From positions 1-18,102 of the forward strand of contig JBFFXF010000148.1 in assembly GCA_041569895.1 (NCBI GenBank): a DNA stretch of 18,102 nucleotides, given 5' to 3'. Made by a program: the position numbers and the translations under genes. Each line of letters starts with the position of its first letter. Positions within the stretch are counted from its first letter, which is position 1. Source of the stretch: JBFFXF01 sp041569895 (GTDB lineage: Bacteria; Planctomycetota; UBA8108; JACQVS01). Shown here piece by piece: positions 8,130 to 14,950 of this stretch. The notes below the pieces were generated by a model. The model saw only the letters and a list, made by a program, of their open reading frames with translations, was not told where the DNA came from and searched no databases.

Positions 8130-9763
8130 CCGCGCACGAAGCGCTCGCGCGCCGCCGCGGGATCGCCCTCGCCGCGCAGCGCGGCGGACTCGCACTCGGC
8201 GTAAAGCTCGACGAAGCGGCGGTAGGTCGCGTGCGCGTCGGGATCGGGCGAGACGCGCTCCTCGCGCACGGGCTCCGCGAAACCGGCGATGATGTCGTCC
8301 CACGAGACCTCCTCGCCATCCGCGACCCGGTCCGCGTGCCACGCCCTGAGCGCCGCGCCGAGCGCCGCGGAGTTGCCGACGCGGAACGGAAACACCTCCG
8401 CGCCGTGCACGTTCGCCATCACCTGGAGGATCTCCCGGTTGCGCGACGCGCCGCCGGTGGCGTAGATCTCCCGCGTGGTGACGCCCATCCAGCGCGAGTG
8501 GAGCACCATCGACGCCATCTGCCCCTCGACCACCGCGCGCACGAGCCCCGGCCCGTCGTCGGCGTCGACGCCGTAGAGACGCTCTCCGGCCTCGAGCACG
8601 TTCGGCGTGATCTCCGGCTCGAACCACGGCAGCATCACCTTGCCGTCGTTGCCGGGCGGCGTGGCGCGCAGCGCTTCGTCGAAGCCGTCCCAGTCGAGCC
8701 CGAAACGGTCCCGGACGCGCTCCCTGGCGAGCGAGCCGTTCTTGAAGCAGATGAGGCTCATGTACTCGCCGGTCGGCGATCCGAAGACGTGACCCTCGCC
8801 GGCCGGATCGATGCCGAGCTCCGGCATGAAGCCGAAGAGCGTGTCGCTGGTGCCGAGCGAGATGGCGATGCGACCGGCGCGCACGAGCCCCACGCCGATC
8901 AAACTGCACGGGTTGTCGCCGGACCACACGATGGCGCGCGCGTCCGGCGCCATGCCGTGGCGAGCGACGAAGTACGGGCTCACCCGTCCGACGACGGTCG
9001 ACGACGGCGCGATCGGCGGCAGCTTCGGCTTCAGACCGGGCGCGGTCGCGGCGACGGCCAGATGCGACCAGGCCTTCTTGCGGATGTCGATCAGGTTGGT
9101 GCCGGCGGCGTCACCGGGGTCGATCGGCGCGTGACCGCCGGCGATCAGGCTCGCCATGAACGAGCTCACCAGGTGCACCGTTCGCGTCAACGCGAACGCT
9201 TCCGGATCGAGCTTGTAGAAACGACGGATCTGCGGCCCGGTGAAACGCTCGAAAGCCCGTGATCCGGTGAGCTCGGCGACCGCCTCGGGGCCGCCCAGCG
9301 AATCCGTGATCTCCTCGCACTCGTCGGCGGTGCTGGAGTCCATCCAGATCGGCGAGGTCGAGCGCGTGAAGACGTCGCGGACCTGCTCGACGAGCGGAAG
9401 CTCGCCGTCGAGCGACGCGAGGGTGTCCGGGGCACTGGCGCCGAGGTAGACGCTGCCGTGCTGCTGCCCCGAGCCGGCGATCGCGCGCACGGCGGAGAGG
9501 TCGACGCCCTCATCGCGCAGACGCGCCAGGAGGAGATCGAGCGCCTCGACCCACATCAGCGGCACGGAATGGGCGACGCGGGGATCTTCGGAGGGAAGCA
9601 CGCCGCTGCGCGTGCCGTAGGACGGGAGCGCGTCGTCGAACTGCAGCGAGACGACACAGACGACCTCGCGCCTCCGCGCCCTCCCATTCTCCGGCGGGTC
9701 GACGTCAACGACAACGGCCGACGCGCTCTGCGTACTGAAATCGAGGCCGAGATAAAGGGCCAC
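8126..9763 (-). CDS. xylB: Xylulokinase (FGGY family, eukaryotic XYLB-like type)
   Basis: This is a 545-residue FGGY carbohydrate kinase, expected to phosphorylate D-xylulose with ATP to xylulose 5-phosphate. Motifs seen are the phosphate-binding GLDFSTQS (residues 6-13), SGQQHGS (98-104), WMDSST (140-145), SGDNPC (281-286; Asp283 is the likely catalytic base), SLGTSDT (302-308) and ATGGASRNREI (435-445). The segments QFD..LP.YGT (41-51), LMWVEALD (69-76) and CFKNGSLARE (339-348) resemble, from memory, human XYLB more than E. coli XylB. Bacteria such as planctomycetes carry this longer type. The start is a GTG at 9763 with AGGAG 10 nt upstream. The gene precedes the glycosidase-like lipoprotein with an ATGA overlap, suggesting one sugar-use operon. 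Repeat element C begins about 20 nt upstream of the start codon. Another FGGY substrate cannot be excluded. Confidence 0.88.
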   Translation of the reverse strand: MALYLGLDFSTQSASAVVVDVDPPENGRARRREVVCVVSLQFDDALPSYGTRSGVLPSEDPRVAHSVPLMWVEALDLLLARLRDEGVDLSAVRAIAGSGQQHGSVYLGASAPDTLASLDGELPLVEQVRDVFTRSTSPIWMDSSTADECEEITDSLGGPEAVAELTGSRAFERFTGPQIRRFYKLDPEAFALTRTVHLVSSFMASLIAGGHAPIDPGDAAGTNLIDIRKKAWSHLAVAATAPGLKPKLPPIAPSSTVVGRVSPYFVARHGMAPDARAIVWSGDNPCSLIGVGLVRAGRIAISLGTSDTLFGFMPELGIDPAGEGHVFGSPTGEYMSLICFKNGSLARERVRDRFGLDWDGFDEALRATPPGNDGKVMLPWFEPEITPNVLEAGERLYGVDADDGPGLVRAVVEGQMASMVLHSRWMGVTTREIYATGGASRNREILQVMANVHGAEVFPFRVGNSAALGAALRAWHADRVADGEEVSWDDIIAGFAEPVREERVSPDPDAHATYRRFVELYAECESAALRGEGDPAAARERFVRG

Positions 9764-9773
9764 GACGATCGAT

Positions 9774-9778
9774 CTCCT
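9774..9778 (-). promoter_or_regulatory. Ribosome binding site of the xylulokinase gene
   Basis: On the minus strand this reads AGGAG, 10 nt before the GTG at 9763. It lies between the start codon and repeat element C. Confidence 0.5.
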
Positions 9779-9782
9779 ATCC

Positions 9783-9978
9783 TGCGTTCCCGTCCCCGTC
9801 CCCGTACCCGTTCCCGTTCCCGTTCCCGTGCCCGTGCCCGTGCCCGAAAACCCCCGTCGTCACCGACATCCCCGACGTCGGGGCCGGGCCCTCGAAGTCG
9901 AGCCCCGAAACGGCGCCTCCGAGATCGATTCTCCCTCGATCTGCGTCAATCTGCGTAATCTGCGTAATCTGCGTTCCG
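9783..9978 (+). repeat. Intergenic modular repeat element C (type I core plus 9-bp tandem repeats)
   Basis: This sits in a divergent gap (9764-10206). A CCCGTC/CCCGTT/CCCGTG run (about 9785-9846) is followed by a divergent type I core. That core has AAAA at 9847, the palindrome CGACGTCG at 9873-9880 (extended to CCCCGACGTCGGGG, 9870-9883), and GAAGTCGAG at 9894. The usual CCGATT tract is reduced to a remnant near 9920-9930. In its place is a 9-bp tandem repeat, about four units of AATCTGCGT (9939-9974). The remaining 9979-10206 holds an AT-richer patch near 10010-10070 and no gene. Confidence 0.82.
9939..9974 (+). repeat. 9-bp tandem repeat AATCTGCGT (about four units)
   Basis: The units are ATCTGCGTC (9939-9947) then three AATCTGCGT (9948, 9957 and 9966). 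Two related units in reverse orientation (CGCAGATGA, CGCAGATTG) lie at 1631-1648 in element A, also preceded by GGGAA. I recall the word ACGCAGATT recurring between genes of unrelated bacteria. Confidence 0.85.
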
Positions 9979-10024
9979 GCCCACGAGACAGGCACGAGCC
10001 ATCCGCGCAAAAATCACCCCTGCG

Positions 10025-10053
10025 TATGTATCCAACAACCACCAGGATTGCAA
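10025..10053 (-). promoter_or_regulatory. Weak promoter candidate upstream of xylulokinase
   Basis: On the minus strand, TTGCAA (10048-10053) and TACATA (10025-10030) are 17 bp apart, with 4/6 and 3/6 matches. They lie in the most AT-rich patch of the gap. If real, the mRNA leader would be about 250 nt and would contain all of repeat element C. Confidence 0.22.
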
Positions 10054-10206
10054 GCGACCGATAACCGTCGCCGTTCGACGCGTCTCTCGACGTGAGTTAG
10101 TCTCATCCGGGGCTCGCACGGAGTCCTCGACCCGACGACGGCAGTCTCGGGACCACCACCACGGCCGGTAACTCGCCCCGAGCGCTCGCGCAGACGGAGA
10201 CGGAGA

Positions 10207-11283
10207 GTGCACGAGATCGCCCACAGTACGAACCCGCGTGCGCGCCCGGGACACGTCCCCTTCGCGCATCGCGCTCGTCCGCGGCGTCTCGTCGCCGCTG
10301 GCGCGTGGATTCTCGTGTCGTGCGCCGTGCTGTCGATCGGGTTCCAGCGGGTCTCCCACGGCCAGGAGAGGCGCCTGGCGGTCGCGGACCGCGCCGCGGA
10401 GGCCCGGTACCAGAAGCTCATCGCCGAGGAGCCGACCACCGCGAAGGAATGGTACATGGTTGGCGACTGGTGCTTCATGGTCGCCGGTGACCTCTCGCCG
10501 CGGAGCAGAGACGTCTTTCATGAGCGCGGTCGCGAAAGCATGCAGCGAGGCAAGCGCATCGTGCTCCGGAAGCTCGAGGAGATCTTCACCGCCGCACGCT
10601 CGGCGATCGAGGCAGCCGAAACGTACGAGGAAGCCCTGGCGGCGCGCGGCCGCGCGCGAGAGGCCGCGGAGGAGTGCGTGCGCGAGATCACTCCGATCGT
10701 CAAGGAGCACGAGAGCCAGCTGTCGGTCCTGGCGAGCCGCGACCGCGGCCTCGCCGAGCTCGACGGAGCCCTGCTCCCGATCGCCAACGCCGCCACTCGC
10801 GAGCGCATCACGCGCGGACTCGTGCCGGTGCACGGCGAGTGGGTGCCGATGGACGAGGAGCGCAGCGACTATGCCGGGACGGTGCCGCTCCGTGACGTCG
10901 TCTCTGATCCCGAGAGCTGGGTCGGCAAGATCGTGTGCGCCGACCTCGACAGCAGCTTGCAGCTCTTCTACTTGCTCGGAGGCGCGCTGCTCGACGGCTA
11001 CGACGACGACGGGAGATACCTCGTCCCCAACTTCATGGAGGACCGTCTGGTGATCGCCGTGCCCGAGGAGACCGAGAAGGTCCTGCTCGGCTCCAGGGTC
11101 ATCGAGCAGAAGGGTGACGTCGCGACGGCCGACCTGCCGGGATTCCGGGTGCGGCTCGTGATGGAGATCCAGCGCCGGCAGGAGCAGTTCACGTCGTTCT
11201 TTGCGGGGGAAGTCTCGCACCTCGCCGTCTTCGACGACGGGGGCGAGCTCGTCGACTTCGTGCACGTCCGGGAGCGCCTCTGA
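10207..11283 (+). CDS. Membrane-anchored or exported protein of unknown function
   Basis: This 358-residue protein has a basic N-terminus and one hydrophobic segment (residues 28-46, LVAAGAWILVSCAVLSIGF), acting as a signal peptide or signal anchor. Residues about 60-185 are charged and helical, with WYMVGDWCFMV and RESMQRGKRIVLRKLEEIF and a coiled-coil-like alanine/glutamate stretch. The motif RGLVPVHGEWVP (about 200-211) resembles the G-x(6)-W motif common in planctomycete exported proteins. The rest (about 225-355) is predicted beta-rich by composition. I do not recognise a family. The start is a GTG at 10207 with GGAG 7 nt upstream; another start nearby is possible. The stop overlaps the ATG of the next gene as TGATG, so the pair is coupled and the products may work together at the membrane. 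Confidence 0.7.
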   Translation: MHEIAHSTNPRARPGHVPFAHRARPRRLVAAGAWILVSCAVLSIGFQRVSHGQERRLAVADRAAEARYQKLIAEEPTTAKEWYMVGDWCFMVAGDLSPRSRDVFHERGRESMQRGKRIVLRKLEEIFTAARSAIEAAETYEEALAARGRAREAAEECVREITPIVKEHESQLSVLASRDRGLAELDGALLPIANAATRERITRGLVPVHGEWVPMDEERSDYAGTVPLRDVVSDPESWVGKIVCADLDSSLQLFYLLGGALLDGYDDDGRYLVPNFMEDRLVIAVPEETEKVLLGSRVIEQKGDVATADLPGFRVRLVMEIQRRQEQFTSFFAGEVSHLAVFDDGGELVDFVHVRERL

Positions 11284-12692
11284 TGGACTACAACCGCGAC
11301 CCGGCCGCCGAGTCGCAGAACGACGTCGAGGGCGGAGACACCCTGCTGCAGGCGTTCTGGCGCGCGCACGGCAAGAAGCTCGTGCTCGGGACCGCGTCGG
11401 TCGCGCTCATCTACGTCGTGCTCGAATCGGTTCATCAGATCCGCATCCAGCGGGCGATCGGCCACGTCAATCGGGGCGAGTACTCGGAGGCGCTGGAATC
11501 GGTGAAGGGACGGCGGCTCGGCTTCTTCCGCAACAAGGTCGCCGACGCGATCACCGCGCATTCACGCTATCACCTGTCTCTCCAGATCCTCGAGGACGTC
11601 GTCCCGAAGTCGAACTGGTTCGTCGCGCAGAAGCACCTGTCGATCGCCGTCGATTGCGGACGTGGCATCAAGACGTACGCCAGCGACATCGAGCGCACGG
11701 TCGACGCCTGGCGTCAGGGCCTCGACGGGCTCGTCGAGGACGGCGAGTTCGTCAAGTGCCGGAACTCGCTCGACCGGTTGCTGTCGATCTCGTTCGACGA
11801 GCCGTCCCACCGCGCGCTCGTCGATCGCGTTTCGTACGACACGACTCTCAAGCTGGTCTTCGGCTTCACGGAGCACGAGGCGTGGACCGCGGCGTTTCGC
11901 GAGATCCAGGCGCTCGCCGAGCATCCGCTCATCGAGCAGGACCAGCTAAAAAAGCTGAAGTCCCTGATCCGCGACGCCATGCTCGACTCGCGCTCTCGCG
12001 CCGTGGCCGCGAAGCAGTTCGAGCGAGCGGAGGCGATCTCTCGGCTCATCGAGAGCCACTTCCCCGAATCGAACGTCGGCGACGAGGTCCTCCGCGAGAT
12101 TCGGTACTCGAAGCTGATCACCGCCGGTGAGGAGCACGAGCGACGAGAACGCTTCGACCGCGCGCTGGAGTCCTACGACAGGGCGATGCAGGTCAAGCAC
12201 GGCGACCGCGAGGCGTTCGCCAGGATCAGCGCGCTCCGACAGCGACTTCGCGGCTACACCAAGGAGGGCGGCGTCTGGAGGAAAGCCGACGGCGAGGAGA
12301 ACGAGCTCGCGCGCGCCATGCGCGTCAGCAGCCGCGGTTCGCGCTGGAGACTCTACACCTCCTCGACCAGGAAGACCCCGGCGCGCGTCCAGGCCGTGAG
12401 GCTGCGCTCGGCCGGCGGACTCACCGGCCAGTGGTCGCTCCAGGCCGAGGGCTCCGCGGGCCAGCGAACATGGGTGGTGCGAGGCGAGGTGCGCGCCTCG
12501 AACCGCTCGTACCGCTCGAAGCCGCTCGGCGGAATCAAGATCGCGGCGACGATCACCGACCGCCTCTCGACGCCGCTCAGCGGCAAGATCGTCGAGATCC
12601 CGCTGCTCCTTCCAGGCGACGCCAGGACCTTCGAGATCCGCCTCCGGGGCGACGAGAAGGAGCATTTCGTCGAGGTCGGGGCGGAGCCCTGA
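11283..12692 (+). CDS. Membrane-anchored TPR-like protein with C-terminal FxLyD-like domain
   Basis: This 469-residue protein has a short cytoplasmic head, one membrane segment (residues 32-48, KLVLGTASVALIYVVLE) and a long helical outer part. A recognisable TPR-type helix pair lies near 279-307 (A-G-E-E-H...R-F-D-R-A-L-E-S-Y-D-R-A). Other helical pairs between 60 and 260 are too divergent to name. RGYTKEGGVW (323-332) echoes the G-x(n)-G-x-W motif of the preceding gene. Residues about 395-462 read like an FxLyD-type Ig fold: GEVRASNRSY, IKIAATITDR, and a PGDARTFEIRL ending. It overlaps the preceding stop by one base, with GGGAG upstream of the ATG. It is likely a structural or binding partner of the preceding product in the envelope. 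Function is unknown. Confidence 0.75.
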   Translation: MDYNRDPAAESQNDVEGGDTLLQAFWRAHGKKLVLGTASVALIYVVLESVHQIRIQRAIGHVNRGEYSEALESVKGRRLGFFRNKVADAITAHSRYHLSLQILEDVVPKSNWFVAQKHLSIAVDCGRGIKTYASDIERTVDAWRQGLDGLVEDGEFVKCRNSLDRLLSISFDEPSHRALVDRVSYDTTLKLVFGFTEHEAWTAAFREIQALAEHPLIEQDQLKKLKSLIRDAMLDSRSRAVAAKQFERAEAISRLIESHFPESNVGDEVLREIRYSKLITAGEEHERRERFDRALESYDRAMQVKHGDREAFARISALRQRLRGYTKEGGVWRKADGEENELARAMRVSSRGSRWRLYTSSTRKTPARVQAVRLRSAGGLTGQWSLQAEGSAGQRTWVVRGEVRASNRSYRSKPLGGIKIAATITDRLSTPLSGKIVEIPLLLPGDARTFEIRLRGDEKEHFVEVGAEP

Positions 12693-12749
12693 GCCGTGAC
12701 GAACGCGGGTTCGGGTGGCGGTTCTCGAGTCCGGGTCCGCCCCCTCGCC

Positions 12750-12996
12750 CGGCGTCCTCGTCCACGTCCTCGTCCTCGTGCCCGTTCCCGTTCCCGTGCC
12801 CGGTCCCGTGCCCGAAGGCTCTCGTCGTCATTGCCATGAGCGACGTCGGTGCCGGGCGGACGGAGTCCGAGACCGAGATCAGAGAACCGATTCCGACTCC
12901 GATTCCGATTCCGATGGCCGATACCGACTCCGACTCCGACTCCGAAGTCCGACTCGGACATCCGAGTCGGAGATCCGATTCCGATACCGGATTCTA
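12750..12996 (+). repeat. Intergenic modular repeat element D (best type I copy)
   Basis: This lies between convergent genes. It consists of a CTCGTC-type run (12753-12778), a CCCGTT/CCCGTG run (12779-12814), the type I core 12815-12885 (AAGG at 12815, CGACGTCG at 12841-12848, GGAGTCCGAG at 12862), then a CCGATT/CCGACT tract to the end. Core D and core B agree at 57 of 71 positions without a gap. Near the end the tract flips strand and forms a perfect 11-bp inverted repeat, TCCGACTCGGA and TCCGAGTCGGA (12948-12958 and 12961-12971, 2-nt spacer). The element runs to the stop codon of the lipoprotein gene at 12997. Confidence 0.9.
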
Positions 12997-13452
12997 TCAG
13001 CGCCCCAGGTAGCCCGGGGCGGATGATGTCGGTCTCTCGGAGCCGCCGCGCACGCTCGCGATGCCGACCGCCCAGTCGGACAGGACCCGGCCGGCTCGAT
13101 CGCGCATGAAGACATGCGACCGCCGGATGCGCTCCTCGCGGTCCGCGAGGTGCAGCCGGATGCTGTCGATGTCGAAGCGGTCGATCTCGCCCTTGCTCGT
13201 GAACGGAAAGCTCTCGTCGAGGATCCGATCACGGTTGTCGAAGGTGGTCAGCTCGAACCTCAGGTCCGCGAGGTCGACGGGTTGGGGCGAACCGTTCTTG
13301 AGGAGGAGCGTGACGACGTAATAGCCCGCCGGGTCACGCTCCTGCTTGGCGCCGATGATCCGGCAGCCGCTCGGGGCCGGCATCAGCGCGCACGACGCCG
13401 CCGAAATGGCGATCACGAGTGCCGTCAGTGAAACCGAAAGAGCTCGTTTCAT
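12997..13452 (-). CDS. Small lipoprotein, YcfL/FxLyD-like Ig fold
   Basis: This is a 151-residue protein. I chose the ATG at 13452 because GGAGG lies 4 nt upstream and it begins the lipoprotein signal MKRALSVSLTALVIAISAAS followed by Cys21. An ATG 11 codons earlier has no such support. The mature part has the pattern YYVVTLLLKNGSPQPVDLAD then LRFELTTFD, R-D-R-I-L-D-E. This is a short beta-sandwich as in YcfL (DUF1425) or FxLyD proteins, which are envelope proteins of mostly unknown role. The family link is inferred from pattern only. It stands alone on the minus strand. Its stop touches repeat element D, and its leader holds an inverted repeat. Confidence 0.75.
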   Translation of the reverse strand: MKRALSVSLTALVIAISAASCALMPAPSGCRIIGAKQERDPAGYYVVTLLLKNGSPQPVDLADLRFELTTFDNRDRILDESFPFTSKGEIDRFDIDSIRLHLADREERIRRSHVFMRDRAGRVLSDWAVGIASVRGGSERPTSSAPGYLGR

Positions 13453-13467
13453 GGTGCCTCCGGGTGT

Positions 13468-13495
13468 CGTCCGATCATCGATCACTTATCGGACG
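13468..13495. promoter_or_regulatory. Inverted repeat in the leader of the small lipoprotein gene
   Basis: CGTCCGAT (13468-13475) and ATCGGACG (13488-13495) form a perfect 8-bp inverted repeat with a 12-nt spacer. It starts 16 nt upstream of the ATG at 13452 and just outside its Shine-Dalgarno. It could be an operator or an mRNA hairpin. Further upstream an isolated -10-like TAAAAT occurs on the minus strand near 13561-13567, with no good -35. Confidence 0.35.
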
Positions 13496-13599
13496 GGCGC
13501 GCACGGGGCTTCATGAGATTTCGGGTGGAAGGCGGAAACTCCTCGTCGCGGAAAACGCGTATTTTATCGGAGGATCGGCGGGGTAGCGAGGCCTTTCCA

Positions 13600-13828
13600 A
13601 CGAATCCGAACCGGAGTCCGATTCGGAATCGGAGTCGGAATCGGACATCGGTCTCGGAGTCGGTATCGGAATCGGTTCTCTGATCTCTGATTCGGACCTC
13701 TGATTCGATTCTCTGACTCGGACTCGAAATCCGATCGCTCGGCACCGACGTCGCGCACGAGGACGATCACGAGGGCTTTCGGGCACGGGCACGGGCACGG
13801 GACCGGGAACGGGAACGGGAACGAGTGA
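13600..13828 (-). repeat. Intergenic modular repeat element E (type I core, minus orientation)
   Basis: This lies between two tandem minus-strand genes. Read on the minus strand it has a CGTTCC/CCCGTG run (13825 down to 13781) and a type I core, 13779 down to 13709. In that core AAAG begins at 13779, CGACGTCG spans 13753-13746, and GGATTTCGAG begins at 13732. A CCGATT/CCGACT tract follows and ends in an inverted patch (TCCGATTC and GAATCGGA) near 13618-13636. The element begins about 6 nt after the stop of the glycosidase-like gene at 13832. The rest of the gap (13496-13599) is ordinary sequence with an AT-rich spot near 13550-13570. Confidence 0.88.
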
Positions 13829-13831
13829 GAA

Positions 13832-14869
13832 TCACTCCCCCGTCGATCCCGTCAGCTCCGCGATCTTCTTGTAGACCTCGGGCGCGTCGTCCGCGCCGCG
13901 GTAGTCGAATGGGTAGTGCTCGGTCTTCTTCGTCGCCACGCCGTAGGAGCAGAGCGCGTTGACCGTCGCCTCGACCGCCGCGCCGGTCTTCTCCTCGCGG
14001 AAGTCGGCGGTGCACACGATCGGCTTGCTGTAGACCATGACCCGGAGCGTGCGGACGGGGATCATGTCGACCGGCAGTCCGGTAAAGTGCGTCGACAGGT
14101 AGTCGGAGGCGTTGCCCACCGGCGGGTCGATCCGGCCGGTGCCCTGTCGCGTGGAACTCACCAGGATGCCCGGCGCCCGCTTCTTCGCGAGCGTCACCAG
14201 GTCTCCCATCTTGTCGGGGCTCTTGAACACCTCGTGATCCCAGCCCTCCGCCATGTACTGGTCCGCGATCTCGACGAGCACGTTGGCGTAGCCGCGCGAG
14301 GCGATCCAGCCCAGGACGTTCTCGACGGCCGCCTGCACGGCCTTCTCGTCCTCGAGCGTCTGGTCCTGGTGACGGCTGAAGAGGCCGAGGATGACGACGA
14401 CGCCGTAGCGATCGCTGCCCTCGACGACCATCGCCACGCGTCTCATCGCCGCCTCCCGCAGCGTGCCGTCCTTCTCGTAGGCGGAGCAGACGGCGCCCTC
14501 GTACCCGGGGTCGCCGCCCTGCAGGTTGATCGAGAAGCCGCGAATGCCGAGCTTCGTGTAACTCGGGATGCTGCGAACGAACCTCGCGGTGCTGACGTCG
14601 GCGTCGAACCCCTCCGGCCGCGTCTTCGGGTTCAGGTCGTCGAAGACGGCGTTGGCCATGCGGGCGTTCATCAGCAGGCCCTCGGCCGGCGTGTTCCGAT
14701 AGGTCACCGTGCCGTTGATCTCCCAGAAACCGTCGACGATCTTGATGCGAGTCGACGGCTCGAAGCGCTCCGAGGGGCCCTCACCGTGCGAGACGGCGAG
14801 CGTCCCCAGGACGGCAGCGAGCACGAGGGCAGCGACGACTGGTACGGTCTTGAGGATTCTCATGAACAT
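13832..14869 (-). CDS. Exported TIM-barrel glycosidase-like protein, probably divergent
   Basis: This is a 345-residue protein. I chose the ATG at 14869 (a second is at 14863) because it opens a signal peptide (residues 1-30, MFMRILKTVPVVAALVLAAV). The frame continues 33 codons upstream with no support. Features resemble the cellulase-like (clan GH-A) TIM-barrel proteins common in planctomycetes: FWEINGTVTYRN (48-59) for the first strand, YGVVVILGLFSRHQDQ (155-170), GYANVLVEIADQY (193-205), ILVSST (235-240), STHFTG (259-264), KPIVCTAD (282-289) and YPFDYRG (319-325). In the usual motif the strand-4 segment ends in NE, the catalytic acid; here it reads ADQ. It may therefore be catalytically dead or use another residue. 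It follows the oxidoreductase gene by 95 nt on the same strand. Substrate is unknown. Confidence 0.65.
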   Translation of the reverse strand: MFMRILKTVPVVAALVLAAVLGTLAVSHGEGPSERFEPSTRIKIVDGFWEINGTVTYRNTPAEGLLMNARMANAVFDDLNPKTRPEGFDADVSTARFVRSIPSYTKLGIRGFSINLQGGDPGYEGAVCSAYEKDGTLREAAMRRVAMVVEGSDRYGVVVILGLFSRHQDQTLEDEKAVQAAVENVLGWIASRGYANVLVEIADQYMAEGWDHEVFKSPDKMGDLVTLAKKRAPGILVSSTRQGTGRIDPPVGNASDYLSTHFTGLPVDMIPVRTLRVMVYSKPIVCTADFREEKTGAAVEATVNALCSYGVATKKTEHYPFDYRGADDAPEVYKKIAELTGSTGE

Positions 14870-14926
14870 GACGGCGGCCGGCACTCCCTCTATCGGCGTC
14901 AGCTTCCGTGGTGCACAGCGCGGAAC

Positions 14927-14950
14927 CCGCCGGCGGCACACCGCCGGCGG
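14927..14950 (-). terminator. Strong GC hairpin between oxidoreductase and glycosidase-like genes
   Basis: CCGCCGGCGG occurs twice (14927-14936 and 14941-14950) around CACA. The 10-mer is self-complementary, so it gives a 10-bp GC stem with a 4-nt loop. It lies 15 nt after the stop of the oxidoreductase gene, preceded by a small TCCCG/CGGGA hairpin (14953-14963). There is no T-run on either strand, so it could be a terminator without a U-tract, an attenuator or an mRNA-stabilising structure. Confidence 0.5.

Noticed and set aside
5712..8204. An 830-codon open frame on the plus strand opposite the glycosidase-like lipoprotein
   Set aside because: Its translation is arginine-rich and low in complexity with no domain. 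It mirrors codon positions of the true minus-strand gene, which has a lipobox and recognisable domains.
8130..8927. A 266-codon upstream extension of the lipoprotein frame
   Set aside because: It overlaps the xylulokinase gene and reads as an arginine/alanine-rich shadow. The ATGA overlap and lipobox set the start at 8129.
9946..11265. A 439-codon minus-strand frame opposite the gene at 10207
   Set aside because: It is rich in arginine, aspartate and valine with no domain, starts antisense within the coupled pair, and ends in the 9-bp repeat.
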